Below, piece by piece: positions 24,800-34,900 of a DNA stretch of 64,000 nucleotides. A model generated the notes under the pieces. It worked only from the letters and a program-made list of their open reading frames with translations. It had not been told where the DNA came from and did no database searches. A program made the translations under genes and the position numbers. Each line of letters begins with the position of its first letter. Position 1 is the stretch's first letter. This DNA is from a bacterium OM1 bin76 (GTDB taxonomy: Bacteria > Actinomycetota > Acidimicrobiia > Spongiisociales > ZC4RG35), in NCBI GenBank assembly GCA_002238785.1, contig MPNA01000012.1:26416-90415 (forward strand). Reading direction: 5' to 3'.

Positions 24800-27352
24800 G
24801 TGGCAACACGGACCCCCACCCGTCGTAGGGCAAGCGGGCGGCGGCGGGAGTCCTCGAAGACCAAGAAGTCGACCAAAGGTAAATCGGCACCGAGACGGTC
24901 GGCAAAGCGTTCCACGCCCAAGTTGCCCCTGCGCGCCCGGGCGTGGACGGCGTTGCAGTCCCGCATCGGCGACATGTCGTCCGAAGTCTGGGGTGGAGTG
25001 CTGCTGTTGCTGGCGCTGTTTTCCACCCTGTTCCTGGTGGGCGCCGGGGGACAGGTGGGCGAAGGTGTCAAGACCTCCCTCTGGTATGTGTTGGGCCAAT
25101 GGGCGCCCCTGGGTCCGCTCGCCTTGCTGGGCATGGGCCTGGTGTTAGTGCTGGGGAAGCCGGATCTGAGCAAACGGCGGTTGTTCTTTAATGTCCTGTT
25201 GTTCTTCGTGTCGACTCTGGGTCTGTTTCACCTGTTGACCGGTGCGGTGCCTCTCGCCAGCGGCGGAGAGGAAGTCGCCGCACCGGGCGGCGCAGTGGGG
25301 GCCCTGACCGCTTTCCCGATGCAGCGGGCCATGGGCACCGCTGCCACCTTCGCGGTCCTGGTCCTTGGTGTGATGACCAGTGTCTTGATGGTGACAAGGA
25401 CTTCGCTCAAGGACTTCCTGCTGGCCATGGGCGACCTGTTGAAATGGGTGAGGGAGGTGTCCCGTCGTCGGGCGACTGCCCACGAGTACCAGAACGGGGC
25501 CCCCCACGGTAAAGCCGCGGTGGCGGGACCCGCCAGGCGCGGTCGAAGACGCCTGAGGGCGTCGGGACGGCGTCGGAGGGCCAGGTCCAAGGACACCGGC
25601 CCGTGGCCGATAGCAACCGTCATACAGGTTCCCGATCCGGACTCTGAGGAGGAGTTGCCATCGGCGAGCGGAACATCGGAACAAGAGGACTCCGCCCCTG
25701 TGGTGAGCGTGCTCGAGACCGCCGGGCCAGGGGAAGACCTCACTGTGGAGATGGAGAGTCTCAGCGCCTGGCGACCCCGGCTGGAGGTGGTGAAGCCTCC
25801 CCCCGCTGTCATGGAGAAGTCCAGCCGGAACGGCCGGGCGGCAGACCAACCGGCGGTCCAACCTGAACCGATGGCGCCGGAGAAGACCGATGGAAGCGCC
25901 CCGGCCCTCGCCGCGGCGCCCTATCGTCATCCCCCGCTGGAGTTGTTGAGCCGGGGGGGAAAGGTGCGGGGCGATGAGGACGACCTGAAGAGCACCGCCG
26001 GCAAGTTGCGTCAGGCATTGGCCGATCACGGCGTGGACGCCCGGATCACCGGGGTGGTTTCGGGTCCCTCGGTGACCCGGTTCGAGATCAAACTGGCGCC
26101 CGGAGTCAAAGTTCAGAAACTGTCGGCGTTGTCCAACGACATCGCTTACGCCCTGGCCACTCCGGACGTGCGTCTGCTGGTTCCCATCCCCGGTCGGTCG
26201 GCCATTGGAGTGGAGGTGCCCAATGCCAAACTGCAATTGGTGAAGTTGGGGGACATCCTGTCCAGTCGCCAGGCGAGAGTGGACCGGGATCCCCTGGTGG
26301 TGGGACTGGGTATGGACATCGGGGGGAGGCCGTTCTTGTTGAATCTGGGCGAACTCCCCCATGTCCTGATAGCCGGCGCCACCGGGGCAGGCAAGTCCTC
26401 CTGCATAAATTCACTCATCACCTCGCTTCTGATGAGGACCCGCCCCGAGGACCTCAAGCTGATCCTGGTGGATCCCAAGCGGGTGGAATTGGGCCAGTAC
26501 CAGGGGGTGCCCCATCTGCTCACCCGGGTCATCACCGATCCCAAGAAGGCTGCGGAGGCACTCAAGTGGGTGGTGGAGGAGATGGACCGGCGCTACGACC
26601 TGCTGGCGGAGGCCGGAGTGCGCGACATCGCCGGGTACGCCGCCAAATGGGAGGCGGGAGTCATGGATGAGGAGAGGTTCGATCGCTTCCCGTATCTGGT
26701 GGTGGTGGTGGATGAACTCAACGACCTGATGATGGTCTCCGGTCGGGAGGTGGAGTTCGCCATCGTGCGGATCGCCCAGATGGCGCGGGCGGTCGGGATC
26801 CACCTGGTGCTGGCTACGCAACGCCCCTCGGTGAATGTGATCACCGGAGTGATCAAGGCGAATGTCCCTTCCCGCCTGGCGTTCAGTGTGGCGTCCCAGA
26901 CCGACAGTCGGGTGATAATCGATTCGGTGGGCGCCGAGAAACTGGTGGGTCGGGGGGACATGCTGGTGGTCACCGCTCGCCAGCCGAGGCCGCAACGGGT
27001 GCAGGGCGCTTGGGTGGAGGAGTCCGAGATTGCTCGGGTGGTCTCCTGGGTCAGCGGGCAGGCCACCGCGGACGAGGCTCTCGAGCAATCCCTTGACAAG
27101 GCGTTGACCGCTCCCGCATCCCGACCCGAGCCCGAGGATGACGAGGACCAGGACCTGATCAAACGGGCCACCGAGTTGGTGGTCCGCTCCCAGCTTGGCT
27201 CGACCTCCATGCTGCAGAGAAAGCTGAGGGTGGGTTTTGCCCGGGCCGGTCGCCTGATGGACATCCTTGAGCGGCGAGGAGTGGTGGGACCCTCGCAGGG
27301 TTCCAAGGCCAGGGAAGTCCTGATCACCCCCGAGGAGTTGGGGCTGGGCTAA
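24800..27352 (+). CDS. ftsK: DNA translocase FtsK/SpoIIIE
   Basis: Septal DNA pump, 850 residues. Basic N-terminus, then about four transmembrane helices between residues 55 and 200, then a variable Pro/Glu-rich linker. The motor domain has Walker A GATGAGKSS and Walker B LVVVVDELND. The C-terminal gamma winged helix (KRATELVVRSQLGSTSMLQRKLRVGFARAGRLMD) reads polarised KOPS-type sites and activates XerCD. GTG 24800 is the start. An AT-rich palindrome (AAAACCCGGGTTTT, 27360-27373) follows the stop and may aid termination. Confidence 0.95.
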   Translation: MATRTPTRRRASGRRRESSKTKKSTKGKSAPRRSAKRSTPKLPLRARAWTALQSRIGDMSSEVWGGVLLLLALFSTLFLVGAGGQVGEGVKTSLWYVLGQWAPLGPLALLGMGLVLVLGKPDLSKRRLFFNVLLFFVSTLGLFHLLTGAVPLASGGEEVAAPGGAVGALTAFPMQRAMGTAATFAVLVLGVMTSVLMVTRTSLKDFLLAMGDLLKWVREVSRRRATAHEYQNGAPHGKAAVAGPARRGRRRLRASGRRRRARSKDTGPWPIATVIQVPDPDSEEELPSASGTSEQEDSAPVVSVLETAGPGEDLTVEMESLSAWRPRLEVVKPPPAVMEKSSRNGRAADQPAVQPEPMAPEKTDGSAPALAAAPYRHPPLELLSRGGKVRGDEDDLKSTAGKLRQALADHGVDARITGVVSGPSVTRFEIKLAPGVKVQKLSALSNDIAYALATPDVRLLVPIPGRSAIGVEVPNAKLQLVKLGDILSSRQARVDRDPLVVGLGMDIGGRPFLLNLGELPHVLIAGATGAGKSSCINSLITSLLMRTRPEDLKLILVDPKRVELGQYQGVPHLLTRVITDPKKAAEALKWVVEEMDRRYDLLAEAGVRDIAGYAAKWEAGVMDEERFDRFPYLVVVVDELNDLMMVSGREVEFAIVRIAQMARAVGIHLVLATQRPSVNVITGVIKANVPSRLAFSVASQTDSRVIIDSVGAEKLVGRGDMLVVTARQPRPQRVQGAWVEESEIARVVSWVSGQATADEALEQSLDKALTAPASRPEPEDDEDQDLIKRATELVVRSQLGSTSMLQRKLRVGFARAGRLMDILERRGVVGPSQGSKAREVLITPEELGLG

Positions 27353-27504
27353 CCCCAGGAAAACCCGGGTTTTTGGCGCCTGGTGTACGCCTTCTAAAAC
27401 ATTTGTATTACGTTTGCTAACGCAGAACGTTCGCCAAAGTGAAAAAACCGGTTTGCGCCTGAAAAAGGTGGCAGAGGGTTTGGTTGTCGCCTGGGGAGCG
27501 GGCT

Positions 27505-27510
27505 TATAAT
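27505..27510 (+). promoter_or_regulatory. Consensus -10 box of dctP
   Basis: Perfect TATAAT. Possible -35 elements are TTGTCG at 27484-27489 (15-nt spacer) or TTGGTT at 27480-27485 (19 nt). The leader to the ATG would be about 50 nt and carries AAGGAGA. The 213-nt gap between ftsK and dctP contains no gene and is more AT-rich than its surroundings. Confidence 0.6.
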
Positions 27511-27565
27511 GCCAGCCACATCGCGAAACCTAAGGGTAAGCAACAGGCAAAACAAGGAGAACCAC

Positions 27566-28678
27566 ATGGAACGTAGAGAATTCCTGAAACTCTCGGCTAT
27601 GGGCGCGTTGGGGGCAGCCGCGATGGCGGCCTGCGGTACTGGCGATGAAGACCTAGACGAGGCTCTTCAAGACGAGTCCCTCCCTACTCTCGAGTGGGAG
27701 ATAGCCACCAGTTGGCCGACCGCCTTGGACACCATCTTCGGTGGCGCTCAGACTTTTGCTGCCAGAGTCACTGCGATGACCGGCGGTAAGTTCTCGATAG
27801 TGGCCCGCGCCGCCGGTGAACTGGTTCCCGGGTTGGAGATTCTCCAGTCGGTCCAGTCCAAGGGTGTGCAGATGGGACATACCGCCTCCTACTACTACGT
27901 GGGACTGGACCCGATCACTGCCTTCGGGACCGCTATGCCCTTCGGGTTGACCCAGCGTCAGCAGAACGGTTGGCTGTTCCGCGGCGGCGGACTGGAACTG
28001 ATGCAGGAGGCATACGCCGAGCGTTTCAATGTAATCCAGTTCCCCGCCGGGAACACCGGAGTGCAGATGGGTGGTTGGTTCAACCGCGAGATCAGGTCGT
28101 TGTCCGACCTCGAGGGTCTCAAGATGAGGATTCCCGGACTGGGCGGCCAGGTGATGGAACGCTTGGGAGTCACCGTCCAGGTGCTGCCGGGAGGCGAGAT
28201 CTTCCAGGCCCTGCAGACCGGGGCCATCGACGCCACCGAGTGGGTGGGCCCCTACGACGACCAGAAGCTCGACTTCCAGTCGGTCACCCAGTACTACTAC
28301 TTCCCAGGTTGGTGGGAGCCGGGCCCGAGTCTCGAAGTGCAGATCCACCTTGATGAGTGGAATGCTCTCCCCGAGGAGTACCAGCAGGTGATCCAGTCGG
28401 CGGCCGTGCATGCCAACCAGGACATGATGGCTGATTACGACGCCAAGAACCCCCCGGCGCTGCAGAACCTGCTGCAGTCGGACATCATCCTGCAACCGTT
28501 CCCCGATGATGTCATGGCGGCGTCCGAGGAGTCCTCGTTCGAGTTGTTCGACGAATTCGCCGCGGCAGACACTCTGTTCAGCGACGTCCTTGATCACTGG
28601 AAGGCCTACCGTTCCGGGATCCGCCAGTGGCACAACCTCGCGGAACGCACCTACCTGCAATTCGAGTCGCGGTTCTGA
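27566..28678 (+). CDS. dctP: TRAP transporter solute-binding protein DctP
   Basis: Periplasmic-type receptor of a tripartite ATP-independent transporter, 370 residues. The N-terminus MERREFLKLSAMGALGAAAMAAC combines a twin-arginine-like RREFLKL motif with a lipobox (MAAC), suggesting Tat export and lipid anchoring. The DctP fold shows LEWEIATSWPT, GKFSIVARAAGELVPGLEILQSV, and the specificity-determining Arg block LKMRIPGLGGQVMERLG. ATG 27566 has AAGGAGA at 5-nt spacing. The membrane subunits are on the opposite strand beyond the terminator. The ligand is probably an organic acid, not assignable. Confidence 0.9.
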   Translation: MERREFLKLSAMGALGAAAMAACGTGDEDLDEALQDESLPTLEWEIATSWPTALDTIFGGAQTFAARVTAMTGGKFSIVARAAGELVPGLEILQSVQSKGVQMGHTASYYYVGLDPITAFGTAMPFGLTQRQQNGWLFRGGGLELMQEAYAERFNVIQFPAGNTGVQMGGWFNREIRSLSDLEGLKMRIPGLGGQVMERLGVTVQVLPGGEIFQALQTGAIDATEWVGPYDDQKLDFQSVTQYYYFPGWWEPGPSLEVQIHLDEWNALPEEYQQVIQSAAVHANQDMMADYDAKNPPALQNLLQSDIILQPFPDDVMAASEESSFELFDEFAAADTLFSDVLDHWKAYRSGIRQWHNLAERTYLQFESRF

Positions 28679-28697
28679 CGAACCCCAAAGTACATGC

Positions 28698-28729
28698 AGA
28701 AGGCTCCGGGCCCCGGCCCGGAGCCTTCT
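28698..28729 (+). terminator. Strong terminator hairpin after dctP
   Basis: A 15-nt arm (AGAAGGCTCCGGGCC) repeats perfectly inverted around CC, followed by CTCTTTG. It could act for dctP and, in reverse, for dctM. The remaining 228 nt to the dctM stop contain no gene. Confidence 0.8.
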
Positions 28730-28957
28730 CTTTGTCCGAGTTTGCGGCCGGTAATTTCAGGTGTCGTGCAGAGTCAGGTGTTGTAGGGGGTCTCGCTGTC
28801 CATCCGAAGCGACCCGGGGGATTGGCGCTGGCCGGCTCGCATCTTGTGTCCCGGTGGCCGGCCCGTCCCTTCCCGGTTCGAAAGCGGCTTTGGGTGTGAA
28901 GAACCAGCAGCCCTTGGAAGGGCGTCGCCACGCATGGCGGGGCGGTGTTGATGAGGT

Positions 28958-30316
28958 TCAGGCCAGTTGGGAGAGTCCCATGGCCTCCACCAGCCAGGTG
29001 ACGGTGGCGGGGAAGGCTGCCACCAACACCAGACCCAGTCCCTGCAGGGCCATGAACGGAAGGGCGCCCTTGTGGATGTCGGCGGTCTTCACCTCCGGAG
29101 GGGCCACGGATTGCAGGTAGAAGAGGGAGAATCCCACCGGTGGTGAGATGAAGGCCATGTTGAGGTTGATCGCCATCATTATCGCGAACCAGACCAGTTC
29201 CGGCCCACCCAGTCCCAGCGCCAGGGCGGCCGGAACGAACAGGGGCATGACGATGAAGGAGATCTCCAGGAATTCAAGGTTGATTCCCAACAGGAAGACG
29301 ACGATGTTGGCGACGATGACGAAGGTCCACTTTCCGCCCGGAAGTCCCACCAACCAGCCGGTCACCAGGTTCTGCCCGCCCAACTGCTGGAAGATGAGGG
29401 CGAAGAAGGTGGAGGCAAACAGGATCTGCAGCACCAAGCCGGTGATGTTGGCGGTGGATCGGGAGGCCTCCACGATCATCTTCCAGGAGTAGCTGCGATA
29501 GCCGACTGCCAGCAGCACGGATCCCAACGCTCCCACGGCCCCGGCCTCCGAAGCCGTGGCGATGCCGAAGAAGATGGAACCCAGCACTGCGAAGATCAGC
29601 ACGATGGGGGGAGCGATCGAGATCACCGACTCCTTGAGGAGGGCGACTCCCTGCAGGGTCCGTTCCTCTTTGGGGATCGGGGGGGCTGCTCCGGGCTTGA
29701 AGAAGGCCAGCACCAGGGTGTAGATGGCGTAGAGAAACGCCAGCATCACCCCGGGAATGAGCGCACCGGCAAACAGGGCGCCCACCGAGACCGGGATGAA
29801 TTGGGCCAGCACGATCAACACCAGGCTGGGAGGTATCAGCTGGGCAAGAGTGCCGGAGGAGATGATCACCCCGGTGGCCAACTTGTGGTCGTAGCCGTAC
29901 TTGACCATGACCGGGAGGGAGAGGATCCCCATCACGATCACGGTGGCGGCCACCACTCCGGTGGCGGCGGCCAGCAGAGTCCCCACAAAGATCACCGCAA
30001 CGCCCATCCCGCCGCGCAAGGGGCCCATGAGCATTCCGATGCTGGTGAGAAGTCGCTGGGCCAGACCCGACTTTTCGAACACTGCCCCCATGAATACGAA
30101 GAACGGGATGGCCAGGAACGTGAAATTGGCGACCGTGTCGGCAAACCACTTGTTGAACAGCAGGTTGATTCCCGCCGGCCGAAGATCACCGGTCAGCAGG
30201 CCAAGGGCGAAGAAGACGATGGCGGTGCCCGCGAAGGAGAAGGCCACGGGGTACCCCGCCAGGAGCAGCACCAGGAAAAGGACGAACATTATGATGGCGA
30301 GCCATTCACCTAGCAT
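28958..30316 (-). CDS. dctM: TRAP transporter large permease DctM
   Basis: 452 residues with about twelve hydrophobic segments, the ion-coupled transport subunit of the TRAP system. Typical features are [18 protein letters not shown] at the N-terminus, [24 protein letters not shown], the [13 protein letters not shown] scaffold turn, and [16 protein letters not shown] near the C-terminus. It follows dctQ with 52 nt between and converges on dctP. Confidence 0.92.
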   Translation of the reverse strand: MLGEWLAIIMFVLFLVLLLAGYPVAFSFAGTAIVFFALGLLTGDLRPAGINLLFNKWFADTVANFTFLAIPFFVFMGAVFEKSGLAQRLLTSIGMLMGPLRGGMGVAVIFVGTLLAAATGVVAATVIVMGILSLPVMVKYGYDHKLATGVIISSGTLAQLIPPSLVLIVLAQFIPVSVGALFAGALIPGVMLAFLYAIYTLVLAFFKPGAAPPIPKEERTLQGVALLKESVISIAPPIVLIFAVLGSIFFGIATASEAGAVGALGSVLLAVGYRSYSWKMIVEASRSTANITGLVLQILFASTFFALIFQQLGGQNLVTGWLVGLPGGKWTFVIVANIVVFLLGINLEFLEISFIVMPLFVPAALALGLGGPELVWFAIMMAINLNMAFISPPVGFSLFYLQSVAPPEVKTADIHKGALPFMALQGLGLVLVAAFPATVTWLVEAMGLSQLA

Positions 30317-30368
30317 CTCGTTGGTTCCTTTCCTTGTTGTTCTCGGCTTGGTCGAACCCTGCCGGCGG

Positions 30369-30953
30369 TTACTCGAGCCGCAGCGGCGCCTCGACCTCTC
30401 CGTATTCGATGTCCTCGGGGTGATCCCGCACGATCGCCCACAGCTTTACCAACTCCGCCGCGGTCTGCATCAGCAGAAGGGCAAAGGCCACCGGGATCAT
30501 GGTCTTGATAGGCGCCCGGGGCAGACCGCTTGGATCGGGCGATTGCTCATTCAACTGCCAGGACGTCACGACCTGGGGGATCGAGAGCCACAGGCCCAAG
30601 ATGGCGAAGGGGAGAAGGCCGACGTGGTGTCCGATGAAGTCAATCAAGGCTCTTTTCTTTTTGGGCTGGTGGGCAAACCAGAAGTCAACCCGCACATTTA
30701 TCTGGTTCTTCAGCACATATGCGAATCCGAACAGGAAGATCAGTGAATACAGGTACCACTGTGCTTCGATCAGACCGTTGTTGGTCAGCCGAACGCCGAT
30801 GATCTGACCGGTGTATCGCAAGATGACGTTGCCCACCCCCAGGACGAGCGTGGGTATCACCGCCCACTTGGCGAGCTCGCCGGTCTTCTCCGAGATCAGG
30901 TCCGCTTTGCGCTGGTATGCAAACAGGAGCTTCCAGTGGAGACTGTGCTGCAC
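30369..30953 (-). CDS. dctQ: TRAP transporter small permease DctQ
   Basis: 194 residues with four hydrophobic segments. The [28 protein letters not shown] block is the DctQ signature (QW and RVD). It stabilises DctM. As first gene of the minus-strand pair it reads away from the deacetylase gene; the 147-nt divergent gap holds promoters for both. Confidence 0.88.
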   Translation of the reverse strand: MQHSLHWKLLFAYQRKADLISEKTGELAKWAVIPTLVLGVGNVILRYTGQIIGVRLTNNGLIEAQWYLYSLIFLFGFAYVLKNQINVRVDFWFAHQPKKKRALIDFIGHHVGLLPFAILGLWLSIPQVVTSWQLNEQSPDPSGLPRAPIKTMIPVAFALLLMQTAAELVKLWAIVRDHPEDIEYGEVEAPLRLE

Positions 30954-31085
30954 CGGCTGGTTGCTGTGGTTGGTTGCCAGGGTCGGCTCCTTGCGCGGGT
31001 TTCGCAGGTTACTTTAGTCCGATTTCCTGCCCTGACGCCGGTTTTTGGGCTCTCTATTTAGCCGAAGTAAAGGGTTTTTCCCTCT

Positions 31086-31091
31086 TACAAT
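31086..31091 (+). promoter_or_regulatory. Putative -10 box of the deacetylase gene
   Basis: TACAAT ends 9 nt before GTG 31101. If used, the transcript is leaderless or has a leader of a few bases. No good -35 is seen in this AT-richer gap. Confidence 0.45.
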
Positions 31092-31100
31092 TGAGGTTGC

Positions 31101-31919
31101 GTGACGGGCATGGGCATTCCAATTGCTATAGGCAAAGCAATTCTGATTGCTTGGCTGGGTGTGGGAATGACCTGGTCTCTCTGGCAGGCTCCACCCGCTC
31201 GTAAACCGCTATATTCCCATCCGCAATCCCCGGCGGGGCAGGCTCAGTTGGCTGGGGACCCGGCGCCGGTGGTCTACCTCACCTTTGACGATGGCCCCCA
31301 TCCCGTCTACACCCCCCAGGTGCTTGATCTGCTGGCGCGATACGATGCCAAGGCCACCTTTTTCGTGGTGGGCCAGATGGTGGCGAACTTCCCCGACGTC
31401 ACCCGCCGGATCGCTGCCGAAGGACACTCCATCCAACTCCACACCTGGCGTCACGACGACCTCACCAAGCTCAGTCGCCAAGAGTTCATCGAAGACAGCA
31501 ACAGGGTGCAGGCCATCCTTGGGGAAACCGTTGGGTTGCGGGCCACTTGCCTGAGACCTCCCTACGGGTCCATCAACCCCAGGGTGAGGGGGTGGGCGAC
31601 CGATTTGCGCCTGGGTGTGTCGATGTGGGACATCAGCGGGGCGGACTGGACCGACATATCGGCGGAGACCATTGCCCGCATCGTGACGGGGAGAGTGCAG
31701 CCCGGATCGGTGGTGCTGCTCCACGACGGTGGCGGCCATCGACACCGCACGGTGTCCGCCCTGGAGACCATCCTGGCCGATCTGACCGGGGCGGGCTACC
31801 AATTCGGCTCGATGTGCCGGACCCTCCACCTGCCCGAGCCCAATCCCCCCTGCTGGGAGTTTTACGCCTGGCCGGTACCTCGCCCCTGCCCCGAGCCTTC
31901 CCAGGCGGACGGCCGGTAA
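31101..31919 (+). CDS. Polysaccharide deacetylase (NodB/CE4 family)
   Basis: 272 residues. An N-terminal hydrophobic segment (IAIGKAILIAWLGVGMTWSLW) anchors it or acts as a signal. The NodB domain has all motifs: TFDDGPHP (motif 1, metal Asp), HTWRHDDL (motif 2, two His), RPPYG (motif 3), WDISGADW (motif 4) and LLHDGGG (motif 5). Likely removes N-acetyl groups from peptidoglycan or another surface glycan. The start may be GTG 31101 or ATG 31110. Its last 58 nt overlap the 3' end of the Lhr gene on the other strand. Confidence 0.88.
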   Translation: MTGMGIPIAIGKAILIAWLGVGMTWSLWQAPPARKPLYSHPQSPAGQAQLAGDPAPVVYLTFDDGPHPVYTPQVLDLLARYDAKATFFVVGQMVANFPDVTRRIAAEGHSIQLHTWRHDDLTKLSRQEFIEDSNRVQAILGETVGLRATCLRPPYGSINPRVRGWATDLRLGVSMWDISGADWTDISAETIARIVTGRVQPGSVVLLHDGGGHRHRTVSALETILADLTGAGYQFGSMCRTLHLPEPNPPCWEFYAWPVPRPCPEPSQADGR

Positions 31920-34900
31920 CGGCGGGGATCGGGTGGGAATGCCAGCCCCTGCGGACTGATCACGAAGCCCTGATCTCCCAGGGGTCCGGCCAACGGGTGG
32001 TCGGAGGCGGGCGTTTCATTGATGTGGTCGATTCGGAAACGGCGAGTGCGACCGGCGAGATTCGCAAGTCCCTCGGCCAAGATCTCCAAACGGCGTTCAC
32101 CGGCTTCAAGGACGGTCAGGCGACGGCGGTTCAGGAAGGCGGCCAGTTCGCCGTTCCAAAGCGCCACGTGGCACCCGGCGGCGCGGGCCAGGCGGGCCTC
32201 CTCGAGCCTCGGCCAGGAAATGGCCGCCCCGTAGGGGTTGGCCGGATCGCAGGCAGCCAGGATCACCATCCGGGGCTCGGCTTCTTCCCGGAGACGGTCG
32301 ACCGCCCCGGGCAGGGCGAACTGCGCTCCTCCCAGTCCCTCCACGAAGTAGCCGCGCCGGGCTCTGCCGGTCTCCTCCATGCGCGCCAACACCGGGTACA
32401 GGGCGGTGAAGCCCCCCGGGATGCCTTCGGAGGCCACCACCGCCCGGGTCACTATGCCGTACCGGTCCAGCAGTTGGGCGCCCCAGGCGGCGTACTGCTC
32501 GGTTGGGGAGACGGGGTTGGGCTCTTCGTGATGGGAGACCAGGGACCACCGGCCGGCCGTGTCGGGGGGAAAGGTCAGTTTCCTGCCCCGTGGTCGGCGG
32601 AAACGACGGGCCCGCAGGTGGGCTCGGAGAGGATGGATGCTGTCGTTGGTGACCAGGCCGGCCCACACCAGGTCCCACAGCGCGTCGACCACCTCCCACA
32701 GGTCCGGCGCTGCGGCGGCCCGGAAGATGTCCGCGAAGAAGGAGGCACCCCGGCGCTCCAGGTGATCCCGGATGGCCCGATGCAGGGGAAGGTCCGGGGA
32801 GTCCTCCTGCGGTCCCGGATCCAGTTGCGGGAACTGGTCCCGCAGGTACAGCGTGACTTTCCCGTCCCGACTGCCCAGGGATCCCCTTCCCACCCAGATC
32901 ACCCTGCCTTCGGCCAGGAGTTGGTCCAGGCGTAGGGCCGGCTTGGGGTGACGGACGGCCAGGACATCGCTCTCCAACATCGACGCGGGGATGGGATAGC
33001 CCTGCATCTGTGAGATGGTCTCCAGAAGGGATCCCGCCCCGGGGGAGGGTTGCTCCTCTATCAGGTTCCAGGCGATCAGCATCCGGGCCAGCGCATTGGG
33101 GCCCACCGGCTCCACCTGGCGACGAAGGGTGGCCAGCGAACGCCTCTTGAGGCGTCGCAGCACCTCGGTGTCCACCCACTCCCGGGGGCCTCCGGTGCGG
33201 AATACTCCTCTGAGCACTCGTGCTTCCCGGGCCAAACGGGCCAGCACCTCTTCCACCACTGAGGTCGGCAGGCCCAGGGCGGTGGCGGCCTGCGACGCCG
33301 GGAAAGGGGCATGGGTCCGGGCATAACGCCCCACCACATCGCCCAGCGGATCTTCGACCGGTTCGGCGAACACGGCCGGGACTCCCGGTGGCAGTTGGCA
33401 ACCCAGAGCATCCCGCAGGCGGCCGGCGTCCTCCACCGCCGCCCAGACTCCGAGTCCGGCCACCCGCACCTCGATCACCCGCCTTGCCTCCTGCAGGTCC
33501 CTCAGGAAGGACTGGGGATCGGCGGAGCGCAACTCCAGGTCGCGGAACGTGAGGGGACCCAGGTTGCGCAGCAGATCGTGGACCCCGTCCGGTCCCCGGA
33601 CCTGTTTTTCGTCTGTGAGGTGCTGCAGTTCCAACTCCACGGATGCCGCCACTTCCGCGGAGATGAGTTCCCCGATCTCCCCTTCCCCCAATAGCTGGGA
33701 GAGGAGGCGGCGATCCAGGGTGATGGCCATCGCCTTTCGTTCGGCGGCAGGGCCATCGGTCTCATACAGGTATCCGGCCAAAAAGGCCTGCATCAAGGAG
33801 GAGGCAAACGGGGAGGGGTGCACCAGGTCCACCTCCGCCAACCGCAGCCTGCGGTTACGGAGGTCGGCCAGCAGGGTTCGCAGGTAGGGCAGGTCGAAAT
33901 CGTCCTGGAGAACTTCCCGGTAGGTCTCCAGGATGATCGGGAAGGAGTCGAAGCGGCGGGCCACCGACAACAGGTCGGCGGAGCGGCGCCGCTGCAACCA
34001 CAGGGGCGTCCGGTGCCCCGGGCGGCGACGCGGCAGCAGCAGTGCCCTGGCGGCCGCTTCCCGGAACCGGGAGGCAAACAGGGCCGTGCCCGAGAGGTGT
34101 TTCATCAGAAGATCCGACACCTCGTCGGGGCTGAGCAGGATGTCGTCGGCGGAGGGAGGCCGATCGGCGTCGGGAAACCGGAAGATGATGCCGTCATCCG
34201 ACCAGGCGGCGTCGATCTCCACTCCCCGGCGGGAGCGAAGGCGATCCATCACCGCCATGGCCCAGGGGGCATGCACCCTGGCTCCCAGCGGCGACAGGAC
34301 CACCAGTCTCCAGTCTCCGATCTCGTCCCGGAAACGCTCCACCACCAGGGTGCGATCATCGGGGATCACGCTTCCCGAAGACCGCTGCTCTTCGAGGTAG
34401 GCCACCAGGTTCTGGGCGGCCCACTCATCCAACCCCTCCTGGTCCATCAACCGCCGAGTGGCGTCGGGCGATGCCATGGCCGCCATCTCCCGCAGGAAAC
34501 GGCCGATTGCCAGCCCGGTCTCCGCGGAGCGCCCGATGGTGTCACCTCTCCAGAACGGCATCTGGGCGGGCACCCCCGGCGCCGGAAGCACCTCGATGCG
34601 ATCATGGGTGATCTCGCTGATCCGCCACGAGGAGGCGCCCAGCAGGAAGACGTCGCCGGGCCGGGACTCGTAGACCATCTCCTCGTCCAGTTCTCCCACC
34701 CTGCTGCCGTCGGAGAGTTGCACCCGGTACAGACCCCGGTCGGGGATCACCCCGGCATTGGTGACAGCCAGCAGCCTGGCGCCCGACCGGGCGGTGACGG
34801 TGTCCTCCACCCGGTCCCACACCACCCTGGGACGCAGTTCGGCGAACAGGTCCGACGGGTAGCGCCCCGCCAGCATGTCCAAAGTGCCGATGAACACTTC

